Positions 1 through 8,893 of a stretch of 64,000 bases of DNA are shown piece after piece; the stretch's first letter is position 1; every line of letters starts with the position of its first letter. Origin of the DNA: Microbacterium sp. SLBN-154 (GTDB lineage: Bacteria > Actinomycetota > Actinomycetes > Actinomycetales > Microbacteriaceae); the NCBI RefSeq assembly GCF_006715565.1, contig NZ_VFNL01000001.1, positions 2,728,001 through 2,792,000 of the forward strand, in the 5' to 3' direction. The notes beneath the pieces were generated by a model. It saw only the letters and a list, made by a program, of their open reading frames with translations, did no database searches and had not been told where the DNA came from. A program made the position numbers and the translations under genes.

Positions 1-1548
1 CCCAACGAACGCAGTGCGCCCGGACTCGACATCAACGTTGCCGGCACTCGCGACCGTAGTCAGGTTGAGTCTGTAGTCCTTCCCTCGTGGTTTGACCCAA
101 TGTCCAGTCACCGCGATGCGTTCGCTTGGCCGCCAGTCAATGGCAATGGTTGACTCGGTGCCGTCTCCCAGCCATGAGGCAAGCTGATCGGCGTTCGGCA
201 CGAAAGGCGTCAGAAGTAGAAACCGCGTTTCCGCGCGCTCGCGCTTGAGGAGACCAAGAAGAAGTTCCAGCCGCGCGCCTCGTACGCCGTCCGCAATGTT
301 GTGAGCCTCGTCGACGACCACAAGCGATATCTCGCTGGCGGTGGGATGTTGCGCTTTGATGAGCAGGTCGAGCTTCTCCGGAGTGCTCACGAGGATGTCG
401 ACTTTGCTCCTTAGCAAAGAATCTTCCGTCGGGTCGAGCTCAAACACTGGGACTGCTGCTTCTACGACGAGATTGAGCGGCGCGAAGTCCTGGCGCAGCC
501 TCTGCGTGATTTGGTTGACGAGTGCTCGCGTGGGCACCACATACACGACCGTTGAGTCGGGATTGAGTGCGTGCGCTTGGATTATCGAGAACTCTGCGAT
601 GAGTGTCTTGCCCGCCGACGTCGGCATCTCGACGACAACAGCTCGTCGAGCCGGATCCAAGAGGTGTGAATCGATGGCTGCTCGCTGACTTGGCCAGAGC
701 TCGAGCAAAGGGTTCGGCCTCTCGGGAGAGGCGACAGAGCCAACGAAGTCACGAAGCGCCTTGCCCAGCCGCGTCGTCCCGGTCCAGATGCTGGTCTGTA
801 TCATCCGACCAGCCGCGGCCTGAATGAGATCTCCTAGAACTCCGAATATCGCGTCCGGTGCGAATCGACCAAGCTCGTTGCGGTTCCCCGCATGACGTTC
901 GAACTGAACCTGCACATTGGCGGGCTGTCCTGAGGCTGTGAACGTCGCGGTGAGATCGACAATCTTCGCGAGATTGAAACCCGACACGAGTTGCAAAGCC
1001 TCGGCAGCACCCACCGTCGATGCTTCGCTTGTTGCCTCGCTCGCCCGCTGATGCTCTTGCCGAAGCAGCGAGATCTCTTCCGCGGCTGCGCGGATGTCTT
1101 CCCAGCCGCCTGACCGACGCACCAGCAGGACGAAAGCGCGAACCGTTCGCACGAGTAGGCGACGACTGAGGACGTCCGACTCGGCTACCAGCTGTTCAAC
1201 CGGCGGCACCAGGTAGTCACGGAGAAGCATCAACACCTCCGCGCTACGGTTCGCGAGCACACCATCAGCGGCTAGCGAAGCGGCGGCGAGAAGTCCGTCC
1301 AAGCCGCTTGCGAGCGGCCGGTCACGCCGAAGAATAAAAGCACGGGTAAATAGGCTTACGCGCTCGCCAACGTCCTGAGCCGCAAGACCCAGGCTCTCTA
1401 CTACGGCCGCCACCACCTGACTTGCTTCGGACTCGACCGCAATGCCGACCTCGTCTGCGAGCGCTCGTGCAAGCAAGTACTCCTCGCGCGCATCCTGGAC
1501 GACGTCTTCGACGCCCTCATCGACCAGCAGCTGGGTGAAGGCTGTCAT
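1..1548 (-). CDS. SF2 DEAD/DEAH-box helicase, HamB-like (Hachiman/AbpAB-type defence); C-terminus outside window
   Basis: Partial gene: the ATG is at 1548 and the frame is open to the window edge, so about 516 N-terminal residues are visible. A roughly 300-residue N-terminal region comes first, followed by a Walker A motif (MPTSAGKT, about residue 306) and motif II VVVDEAHN (about residue 410), which define an SF2 helicase. The start overlaps the stop of the upstream nuclease-like gene by 4 nt (ATGA), so the two are translationally coupled. A DUF1837-type nuclease followed by a large helicase is the Hachiman (HamA-HamB) or AbpA-AbpB layout, in which the helicase is thought to sense aberrant or foreign DNA and control the nuclease. 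The family call is inferred from order and motifs. The third codon positions are less GC-rich than in the rest of the window, which suggests transfer. Confidence 0.72.
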   Translation of the reverse strand, partial: MTAFTQLLVDEGVEDVVQDAREEYLLARALADEVGIAVESEASQVVAAVVESLGLAAQDVGERVSLFTRAFILRRDRPLASGLDGLLAAASLAADGVLANRSAEVLMLLRDYLVPPVEQLVAESDVLSRRLLVRTVRAFVLLVRRSGGWEDIRAAAEEISLLRQEHQRASEATSEASTVGAAEALQLVSGFNLAKIVDLTATFTASGQPANVQVQFERHAGNRNELGRFAPDAIFGVLGDLIQAAAGRMIQTSIWTGTTRLGKALRDFVGSVASPERPNPLLELWPSQRAAIDSHLLDPARRAVVVEMPTSAGKTLIAEFSIIQAHALNPDSTVVYVVPTRALVNQITQRLRQDFAPLNLVVEAAVPVFELDPTEDSLLRSKVDILVSTPEKLDLLIKAQHPTASEISLVVVDEAHNIADGVRGARLELLLGLLKRERAETRFLLLTPFVPNADQLASWLGDGTESTIAIDWRPSERIAVTGHWVKPRGKDYRLNLTTVASAGNVDVESGRTAFVG

Positions 1549-2363
1549 GCTGCCTGCTCCGCTGCTCGGGCGTACACGACCGCCGCGAAGTCCTCAAGCG
1601 TACCTGGTAACCGAATGACAGCGAACCTGATTGGCGACTGTCCGAACTCTTTTGAGGGATTAGCAAAGTTGCCGAAGTCGCTCGGCTTGTATGTGCCGGC
1701 GGCTCGCACGAGAACCGGAGCGACGGTCGGGGTTGGCGCTTTTGACAGGCCGTGCAGGAGGAGCGCACGGGCCGTTGCCTCTCTTGCCTCTGACTTCGCG
1801 TGCTTGAGGGCCCAGTGCAACTCACCCAGAACCGACTCTCGGTTGTTGAGTCTTCGCAAAGTCTCCGCATGCATGCTATCTCTTGCGGTGTGGACGACCG
1901 CCGGCGGGCTTGACGTTGAGGAAGACGCCTTGACCTCGGTGAGGACGACGGCCGAGTTCGGCGTGAGACCAAGAACATCCAGACCGCGTGATGGAAGTCC
2001 CGAGACTTCCTTGTTCCGGATCCGAGATGACGGAACGCTGAAGTTGTGGATCTGTTCGAGCACATATAGTGCGAGAACCTCAGCGACCTCGTTGCGCGGC
2101 ACTTGGAGATGCTTCGGCACCTTGCTTTGCGGGTCGACCTGCGGGATCACAGCGATCGCGACCTCGTCGATGACCTTCGCGATGGCTGACTCATCGCATA
2201 CGCTGTCCAGTCCTTTGGCCGCCTCCACCAGTGCGCTGCTAAGAGCGAGGTCATCAACATAGAGATCGCGAACGATTGACGCAAGCTCATCGACAAGGTT
2301 GTCATCGCTGGTGAGGTCGTAGCACGCGTACGTGTGTTCCCCGTTCACGGAGTTCTCAAGCAA
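1545..2363 (-). CDS. HamA/DUF1837-like PD-(D/E)XK nuclease, Hachiman/AbpAB-type defence effector
   Basis: A 272-residue protein read from a TTG at 2363. It has a conserved-looking helix RNEVAEVLALYVLEQ (residues 90-104) and then GLDVLGL...VVLTEVKAS, which matches a D...ExK nuclease core with D129, E143 and K145. In DUF1837/HamA proteins an R-x-E-x-x-E helix precedes a GFD...GEvK core, and the same order is seen here. It sits directly upstream of the helicase gene with a 4-nt overlap. By analogy with Hachiman it would be the DNA-cleaving effector held in check by the helicase. Start choice is doubtful: there is no in-frame ATG or GTG upstream before a stop near 2450, and a strong GGAGGA lies 6 nt before an in-frame ATC at 2378. 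Another restriction-like nuclease family remains possible. Confidence 0.68.
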   Translation of the reverse strand: MLENSVNGEHTYACYDLTSDDNLVDELASIVRDLYVDDLALSSALVEAAKGLDSVCDESAIAKVIDEVAIAVIPQVDPQSKVPKHLQVPRNEVAEVLALYVLEQIHNFSVPSSRIRNKEVSGLPSRGLDVLGLTPNSAVVLTEVKASSSTSSPPAVVHTARDSMHAETLRRLNNRESVLGELHWALKHAKSEAREATARALLLHGLSKAPTPTVAPVLVRAAGTYKPSDFGNFANPSKEFGQSPIRFAVIRLPGTLEDFAAVVYARAAEQAA

Positions 2364-2627
2364 TGTGAATTCGATGATGACTGATCCTCCGACCCCGCCC
2401 GCCCAACCAGTCCAAGACGGTTGCCACCCGTCGCCGCTGGCAGATTATCAGGACGGGCAGACACGCGGAGACGACGCGCAGAGGCGGATGGCCTGCGGCT
2501 AGCGGAGCGATTGGGTTAGGCGGACGCGTTCCGTCCTCGCATGTCGGCAGCCGAAGTTTGCTCATCGCAACTGGTCCTGGTCTTGGGCCTACTTGGCCGC
2601 GCTGGGCCAGGATTGCTGAGCCGGTCG

Positions 2628-2807
2628 TCACGCGTCGACGCCAAAGGCACGCAGCAGGCCGGCGCGCGGGATCATCCGGCGTGGGCCGAGCTGGACCGTG
2701 GGGATGGTCCCGCTCTCGATGCCGAGCTTGATCGTGCGGTAGTCGACGCCGACGAGCTTGGCGGCATCCTTCATGGTCAGAGCGAGCGAGTTCGCGGACC
2801 TGTTCAT
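2628..2807 (-). CDS. Excisionase-like helix-turn-helix protein
   Basis: A 59-residue protein starting at ATG 2807 behind a good ribosome site (GAAAGGAG, about 6 nt spacing). Residues 11-55 (MKDAAKLVGVDYRTIK...IPTVQLGPRRMIP) look like a MerR/excisionase-type winged helix: an AAKLVGV helix-turn-helix followed by a short wing containing the R-R pair. Such proteins act as recombination directionality factors or small repressors of integrative elements. It lies between the defence genes and a divergently transcribed HTH protein, with two palindromes in the shared promoter region, as in plasmid- or phage-type control modules. No integrase gene is recognisable next to it. Confidence 0.65.
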   Translation of the reverse strand: MNRSANSLALTMKDAAKLVGVDYRTIKLGIESGTIPTVQLGPRRMIPRAGLLRAFGVDA

Positions 2808-2822
2808 AGCCTTCTCCTTTCC

Positions 2823-2894
2823 GTGAGCAATGCGTGACATCGCTTGCGCACACCGTACTCCTTTCGTGAGCAATGCGCGACATCAATTGCTCAC
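2823..2894. promoter_or_regulatory. Twin palindromic operators in a divergent promoter region
   Basis: Two related 29-bp sites lie 43 bp apart (2823-2851 and 2866-2894). Each begins GTGAGCAA and ends in its inverse after a 13-bp spacer: TTGCTCAC in the second copy (perfect 8-bp arms) and TTGCGCAC in the first (7 of 8). The spacers share tgcg-gacat. The 43-bp spacing is close to four helical turns, so dimers would sit on one face of the DNA. They lie between the excisionase-like gene and the HTH gene at 2923, and one of these two proteins is the likely ligand (inference). Confidence 0.6.
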
Positions 2895-2922
2895 GGCTTC
2901 GAAATCGTGGGACACTCGCCAC

Positions 2923-3537
2923 ATGGACGATCTTGTCGTCGAAGATGTCGACCCCGAACGCATCCTCGTCGGAGACGGGGTGCGCATGCCCACGCGATGG
3001 GATGCCCTCGTGACGGACGAGCCGAACTCGGTCGGTGCCATCCGCGTGCGCGTCGTCTACGACCAGCAGTTGCGACGGTCGGTCGCCGCATCCGTCCGAG
3101 TGGATCGATCGGGGGAGGGTGACGAGGTGACCGCGGCAGCGCTGCGCGACGTGAGCGTGCTGCAGATCGTCCAGCGGTCCGCGCTACGAGTCGTCACGGT
3201 GCAGCGCGATGAGGGGGAGCCGCTCTCTCTGACCGACTATCTCGCTGAGGTGCGGGCTCGCGCCTCGGATCGCGAGTTTGGTGAGACCGTCCTAGAGGCG
3301 GTGCGGCTGTACCGGATCGCGACGACCGTGAACATCGCGCCGCTCAAGCTCGTGTCGGACCAGCTCGGTGTCAGCGTCAGCACTGCGACGCGCATGATGG
3401 CGCGGGCGCGCGGGGCCGGGCTCGCGGAAGACCTCATCACCCGTGAGACCTACAACCGGATGCGGGCGGAGGACGAGGCGCAGTCCCGCCCGCACCAGAC
3501 GCCCAGCCACCCGTCCGGCCCGTCGATCGGGCGCTGA
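2923..3537 (+). CDS. Hypothetical protein with C-terminal HTH-like segment
   Basis: The start at ATG 2923 (MDDLVVEDVD) gives 204 residues; an upstream in-frame codon at 2830 falls inside the twin palindromes and is less likely. The N-terminal half is mixed alpha/beta with no motif I recognise. Residues about 140-175 (APLKLVSDQLGVSVSTATRMMARARGAGL) have the shape of a helix-turn-helix with an STATRMM recognition helix. The tail is Pro/His/Ser-rich. Its position, divergent from an excisionase-like gene across paired operators, suggests a regulator of a mobile element. No clear Shine-Dalgarno is visible. The function is not established. Confidence 0.6.
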   Translation: MDDLVVEDVDPERILVGDGVRMPTRWDALVTDEPNSVGAIRVRVVYDQQLRRSVAASVRVDRSGEGDEVTAAALRDVSVLQIVQRSALRVVTVQRDEGEPLSLTDYLAEVRARASDREFGETVLEAVRLYRIATTVNIAPLKLVSDQLGVSVSTATRMMARARGAGLAEDLITRETYNRMRAEDEAQSRPHQTPSHPSGPSIGR

Positions 3538-3645
3538 CCGCAACTCGGCGCAGAAAATCAGCGTCTGAGCACTATGCCCTCCAAAGTCCGACATGCCGAA
3601 CAGAACGCTCATAGACACGTTCTTGGGTTAGCGCCCAATAATCAT

Positions 3646-3719
3646 TTGCCCGCATCGTCGCCCGGCATGCCCTCGAACGCCGCTCCATGGCTGAGATTCT
3701 TGCCCGCAATTTGCCCGCA
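3646..3719. repeat. Three direct copies of TTGCCCGCA (possible integrase arm sites)
   Basis: TTGCCCGCA occurs at 3646-3654, 3700-3708 and 3711-3719, all in the same orientation; the last two are 11 bp apart. They lie 110-190 bp from a sequence resembling a tRNA 3' end. Short repeated motifs beside an attachment core are typical integrase arm-binding sites, but this role is inferred. Confidence 0.45.
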
Positions 3720-3832
3720 TTCCATTCGCCGTTGGCTGTTTTCGGACGTAGCTCGATGTCGTCCCGTTCCCCAAAATCTGCGTAATTCCGCGCAACTTGC
3801 CGCTCGACGCTGGTATGCAAAATGCTCAAAAC

Positions 3833-3860
3833 GTGTTCGAGTCCCTCCAGGGGCCTCCTT
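3833..3860 (+). other. tRNA 3'-end-like sequence, possible att site
   Basis: GTTCGAGTCCCTCC followed by AGGGGC resembles the T-loop, the T-stem 3' strand and the acceptor 3' strand of a tRNA gene. The 5' side does not pair as a T-stem would (acgtg against ccctc), so this is not a complete tRNA. A copied tRNA 3' end next to direct repeats, an excisionase-like gene and a defence module fits one end (attL or attR) of an integrative element. It does not match the tRNA-Thr of this window beyond the T-loop. Confidence 0.4.
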
Positions 3861-4260
3861 GACGATGCCCCACGTCATGCCTGCAGAGTCGCCGGAGCAG
3901 CCGTAAACGGAGCGGCGAACGCGCCCGGCGTCGCATTCGCCAGGAGGCTGTGGGGCCCGGAGCAACCGGTCGGACATGACGGTCACGTGCCGCCGCTACG
4001 CGAAGAACTGCTTGACGGAGCTGAAGTTACGGCCCCGGGTGACTAGACGCCCGACAACGCCGAACACTGCTCGCCTAACCGCTCCGAGTCCGATGAGTGG
4101 AAACCACGCCGTGATGCTCCCGACCAGAAGCTCAAGGAGCACCCGATGAGGGGGCCGAACCGGGCGCCCGAAGCTGCACCCCGACCCTCCCGGACATGTA
4201 TCGCCGATCGTCCACGTTGGGTTCGAGGCCGCACGCGCCGGCGCGTCGCCCGGTAGCTCA

Positions 4261-4266
4261 TAGAAT
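4261..4266 (+). promoter_or_regulatory. -10 box TAGAAT, leaderless-type promoter
   Basis: TAGAAT lies 6 nt before the ATG at 4273, so transcription would begin at or next to the start codon. No ribosome site is present. Confidence 0.45.
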
Positions 4267-4272
4267 CTCGCC

Positions 4273-4488
4273 ATGACGCAGCCGATCGACGATACGAACG
4301 ACCGTCGCATGCTGCTCCGATACGCCGGGCGTTGCAGGCTGTGCGGCGCCACGCTGATCGCGGGGACGGACGCGATCTATGAGCGCAAGGGGCGGACAGT
4401 GCGGTGCGTTGAGTGCGTTCCGGCAGTCGCGTTGCTGCCGGTGTCGACGACGCTTGAGAACCAGGCCAAAACGACGGGCGAAAACTAG
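4273..4488 (+). pseudogene. Truncated N-terminal zinc-ribbon fragment (NERD-protein-like)
   Basis: A 71-codon frame in which only 4273-4441 is original sequence; from 4442 on it reads into the inverted repeat of the IS21 element. The original part has a two-knuckle zinc site, RYAGRCRLCGATL...VRCVEC, in the style of the N-termini of actinobacterial NERD-domain proteins (RYAGxCRxCG...VxCxxC). The rest of the gene is not on the other side of the IS, where an unrelated monooxygenase fragment begins. It is therefore a remnant, probably not functional. The NERD assignment is by resemblance of the short N-terminus only. Confidence 0.55.
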
Positions 4489-4494
4489 GCCACC
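4442..4494 (+). repeat. IS21 terminal inverted repeat, left (istB side)
   Basis: Begins TGTCGACGACGC and ends GAAAACTAGGCCACC; 45 of 53 positions are identical to the reverse complement of 6520-6572. The ACGACG motif recurs inside, as in the multiple transposase-binding repeats of IS21 ends. Confidence 0.85.
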
Positions 4495-4508
4495 GATTCG
4501 TCGTTTGG

Positions 4509-6502
<1,994 letters not shown>

Positions 6503-6519
6503 CCACCCAATCTGGTCTG

Positions 6520-6572
6520 GGTGGCCTAGTTTTCAAGCGTCGTATTGGCCGGGATCTGGAGCGTCGTCGACA
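6520..6572 (-). repeat. IS21 terminal inverted repeat, right (istA side)
   Basis: Partner of 4442-4494; its reverse complement starts TGTCGACGACGC and the two copies differ at 8 of 53 positions. The element ends at 6572, where the interrupted monooxygenase frame begins. Confidence 0.85.
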
Positions 6573-7151
6573 CGTCCGCGCGACGCCGCGAAGATCTACA
6601 CCCTGCTGACGATCATCACCGATGAGACCCCCGAGAAGGCGCGGGCCAAGCACGCCGACTTCCTGCAGTACGCCAGCCCCGAGGGCGCCCTGGTGTTCAT
6701 GTCGGGGTGGATGGGCGTCGACCTGTCGGAGTACGACCTCGACGACCCGATCGGCAACGTCAAGAGCAACGCCATCCAGTCAACGGTGTCGAACTTCCAG
6801 GCCGCGAACGACGAGGGCGAGGAATGGGTCGTCCGCGACATCGGCCGTCACAGCGCGATCGGGGGCCTCGGCCCGCTCATCGTGGGCGGGCCCGAGGAGA
6901 TCGCCGACGAGCTGCAGGCGTGGGTCGACGAGACCGACGTCGACGGGTTCAACCTCGCGTACGCGATCACCCCCGGCACGTTCGAAGACATCGTCACCTG
7001 GGTCATCCCCGAGCTGCGGCGCCGGGGCGTCTACCCCGAGGCGTACGAGCCCGGCACCCTGCGACAGAAGCTGCACGGGCGCGGCGACCGCCTTCCGAGC
7101 GACCACCACGGATCGCGCTACACCGTCGGGCAGGCCCTCCCCGTCGGGTAG
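6573..7151 (+). pseudogene. C-terminal fragment of NtaA/DmoA-family FMN monooxygenase
   Basis: The frame enters straight from the IS21 end and gives about 190 residues: KIYTLLTIITDETPEKARAK..., SGWMGVDLSEYDLDDP, then GPLIVGGPEEIADELQAWVDETDVDGFNLAY and a C-terminal ELRRRGVYPEAYEPGTLRQKLHGRGDRLPSDHHG block. This is the C-terminal part of class LLM, NtaA/SnaA/DszA-type flavin-dependent monooxygenases, which normally exceed 400 residues. The N-terminal half with most of the flavin site is missing, so the gene is dead. Its TAG stop (7149-7151) doubles as the first half of the next gene's -10 box. Confidence 0.8.
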
Positions 7152-7162
7152 CGTCGCGGTAT
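7129..7162 (+). repeat. 34-bp direct repeat, copy 1 (with promoter)
   Basis: Matches 8860-8893 at 32 of 34 positions, with the last 22 identical. It contains TAGCGT (7149-7154) followed by CGCGGT and then AT. In copy 2 the next base completes an ATG; here it completes an ATC (7161-7163), which is in frame with the following membrane protein. Confidence 0.7.
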
Positions 7163-7283
7163 CGGACAGGATGCCACGGCTGCCGCGCAGCACCCGCAGA
7201 ATCGTCACCTCGGTGGCGGGCTTGGGGTTGCGCCGCGGCCCCCGGCGAGCTCGGGCGCGTCGATCGTCACGGCTCTCGCCTGG

Positions 7284-8849
7284 GTGACGGTCATCGGCGC
7301 GCCGCTTCTCGCGGGTGCACTCGATCCCGGCACGGGCCTCGCGCTGCGGCTGCCGGTGGAGGCGATCCTCGTCCTGCTGCTCGTCATCGCCTTTCCCGAC
7401 GGCACGATCCGACGGATCGCCGCGTACGCGTTCGGGGCGGTCACCGTCATGGCGGCACTCGTCGCGCTGCTCGATCTGTCGTTCCGGGGAACGATCGATC
7501 GCGGATTCGCCGCCACCGAAGACTGGCGCGCCGTCATCAACGCCTACAAGGTCGTCCACGACGTCGTGGGGCCGATCACCGCAGCACTCGCCGCCCTCGC
7601 CGTCACCGGGCTCGCCGCCGCCGCAGTGTTCGTGGCCGGCCGGTGCGTGCTGCGGTGCGCACAGTCGGTGACGCACCTCGGGGCACGGGGGCGGATCGCG
7701 GTCGCCGCCGCGGTGACGGCATGGGTGATTCTGTCGGTCGTCGGGGCGCAGCATCCCTCGGGAGCTCCTCTCGCCGCCGCGGATGTCACGAGAACCCTCG
7801 TCGGCGAAGTCGTGCAGGCGGCGGAGAGCGTCCCCGACCAGGAGGCCTTCGAACGGGCGCTCCAGGACGATCCGCTCGCCGGCGGGGTATCCGACGATCT
7901 CCTCGCCGGGCTCCGTGGAAAGGACGTCGTCATCGCGTTCGTCGAGAGCTACGGCGAGGTCGCCGTGTCGGGCGCCGGGCCGATGGCAGGCATCACCCGG
8001 CTGATCGACGAGAGCGCCGAGCGGCTGACCGAGAACGGGTACCGCGCCGAGAGCGCGTTCCTCACCTCCCCCACCTTCGGCGGTGTCAGCTGGCTCGCCC
8101 ACGGCACGCTGCAGAGCGGCGCGTGGGTCGACACCCAGCAGAAGTACGACGCGCTGCTGTCGAGTGAGCGGATGACGCTGAGCCGCCTGTTCGGCGAGAC
8201 CGGCTGGCGCACGGTCACGGTCAACCCCGCCCACACCGAGCCCTGGCCCGAGGGTGCGGCGTTCTACGGCTTGGACCGCATGCTCGACGAGCAGGAACTC
8301 GCGTTCGACGGGCCCGCGTTCGGCTTCGCGCGCGTGCCCGATCAGTACACGTGGCAGCGCTTCTTCGACGAGGAGCTCGCCGGTGACGGCGCGCCGATCA
8401 TGGCCGAGGTCTCCCTCGTCTCGTCGCACACACCGTGGACTCCGACGCCCCAGCTCGTGCCGTGGTCGGACCTCGGCGACGGCAGCATCTTCGCCGGTCA
8501 GCTCGATGCCGCCGGAGCGAGCCTGTGGCCGGACGAGCGAGGCGTCCGTGCCGCGTACGCGGAGTCGATGCAGTACTCCCTCGGCGCGACCCTGTCGTTC
8601 CTCGAGACCTACGACCCCGCAGATCTCGTGCTCGTGCTGGTCGGCGACCACCAACCCTCCCGCGTCGTCAGCGGGCCAGATGCCGACAACGACGTGCCCG
8701 TCACGATCGTGTCGAAAGACCCCGCGGTGTTCGAGCAGATCGAGGCGTGGGGATGGGATGCCGGCTTCCGGCCGTCATCCGACGCCCCGGTGTGGCGCAT
8801 GGACGTCTTCCGCGACCGGTTCGTCGACGCATTCAGCGACGGATCCTGA
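7284..8849 (+). CDS. Sulfatase-like (alkaline phosphatase superfamily) membrane protein
   Basis: From the GTG at 7284 it has 521 residues. The N-terminus has three to four membrane segments (about residues 1-60 and 95-165). An extracellular hydrolase domain follows: GKDVVIAFVESYGE resembles the metal/nucleophile strand of LTA-synthase-like sulfatases, then TSPTFGGVSWLAHGTLQSG, PWPEGAAFYGLDRM and VLVGDHQPSR, whose D-H matches the second metal site. The frame is open back to 7161, where an ATC stands at leaderless distance from TAGCGT; that start would add 41 residues and complete the first membrane segment. Substrate unknown; related proteins modify envelope polymers or lipids. It is flanked by 34-bp direct repeats. 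Confidence 0.7.
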   Translation: MTVIGAPLLAGALDPGTGLALRLPVEAILVLLLVIAFPDGTIRRIAAYAFGAVTVMAALVALLDLSFRGTIDRGFAATEDWRAVINAYKVVHDVVGPITAALAALAVTGLAAAAVFVAGRCVLRCAQSVTHLGARGRIAVAAAVTAWVILSVVGAQHPSGAPLAAADVTRTLVGEVVQAAESVPDQEAFERALQDDPLAGGVSDDLLAGLRGKDVVIAFVESYGEVAVSGAGPMAGITRLIDESAERLTENGYRAESAFLTSPTFGGVSWLAHGTLQSGAWVDTQQKYDALLSSERMTLSRLFGETGWRTVTVNPAHTEPWPEGAAFYGLDRMLDEQELAFDGPAFGFARVPDQYTWQRFFDEELAGDGAPIMAEVSLVSSHTPWTPTPQLVPWSDLGDGSIFAGQLDAAGASLWPDERGVRAAYAESMQYSLGATLSFLETYDPADLVLVLVGDHQPSRVVSGPDADNDVPVTIVSKDPAVFEQIEAWGWDAGFRPSSDAPVWRMDVFRDRFVDAFSDGS

Positions 8850-8859
8850 CCTCTGCGCC

Positions 8860-8893
8860 GGCAGGCCCCCACCGTCGGGTAGCGTCGCGGTAT
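8860..8893 (+). repeat. 34-bp direct repeat, copy 2 (with promoter)
   Basis: Second copy of 7129-7162. TAGCGT (8880-8885) stands 6 nt before the ATG at 8892, a leaderless-type promoter for the PEP mutase family gene. Confidence 0.7.

Larger units (their letters stand above)
3538..4272. other. Gene-poor segment: element end and flank
   Basis: No convincing gene was found in these roughly 735 bp. The left part carries three TTGCCCGCA direct repeats and the tRNA-3'-end-like sequence described separately. Right of 3990 an open minus-strand frame down from about 4273 ends in a hydrophobic stretch (LLVGSITAWFPLIGLGAVRRAVFG) that could be part of a small membrane protein, but it has no ribosome site, so I do not call it. 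Base composition here is less GC-rich than the core genome. Confidence 0.5.

Noticed and set aside
3574..3986. Frames of 85-114 codons on both strands between the HTH gene and the IS
   Set aside because: No ribosome site, no domain, overlapping one another and the repeat/att-like region.
3996..4273. Minus-strand frame ending in a hydrophobic segment
   Set aside because: A membrane-like stretch is visible, but no ribosome site supports it and its ATG would overlap the divergent start at 4273; left uncalled.
6780..8654. 624-codon minus-strand frame
   Set aside because: Lies antisense to the monooxygenase remnant and the sulfatase-like gene, whose frame carries membrane segments and metal-site motifs.
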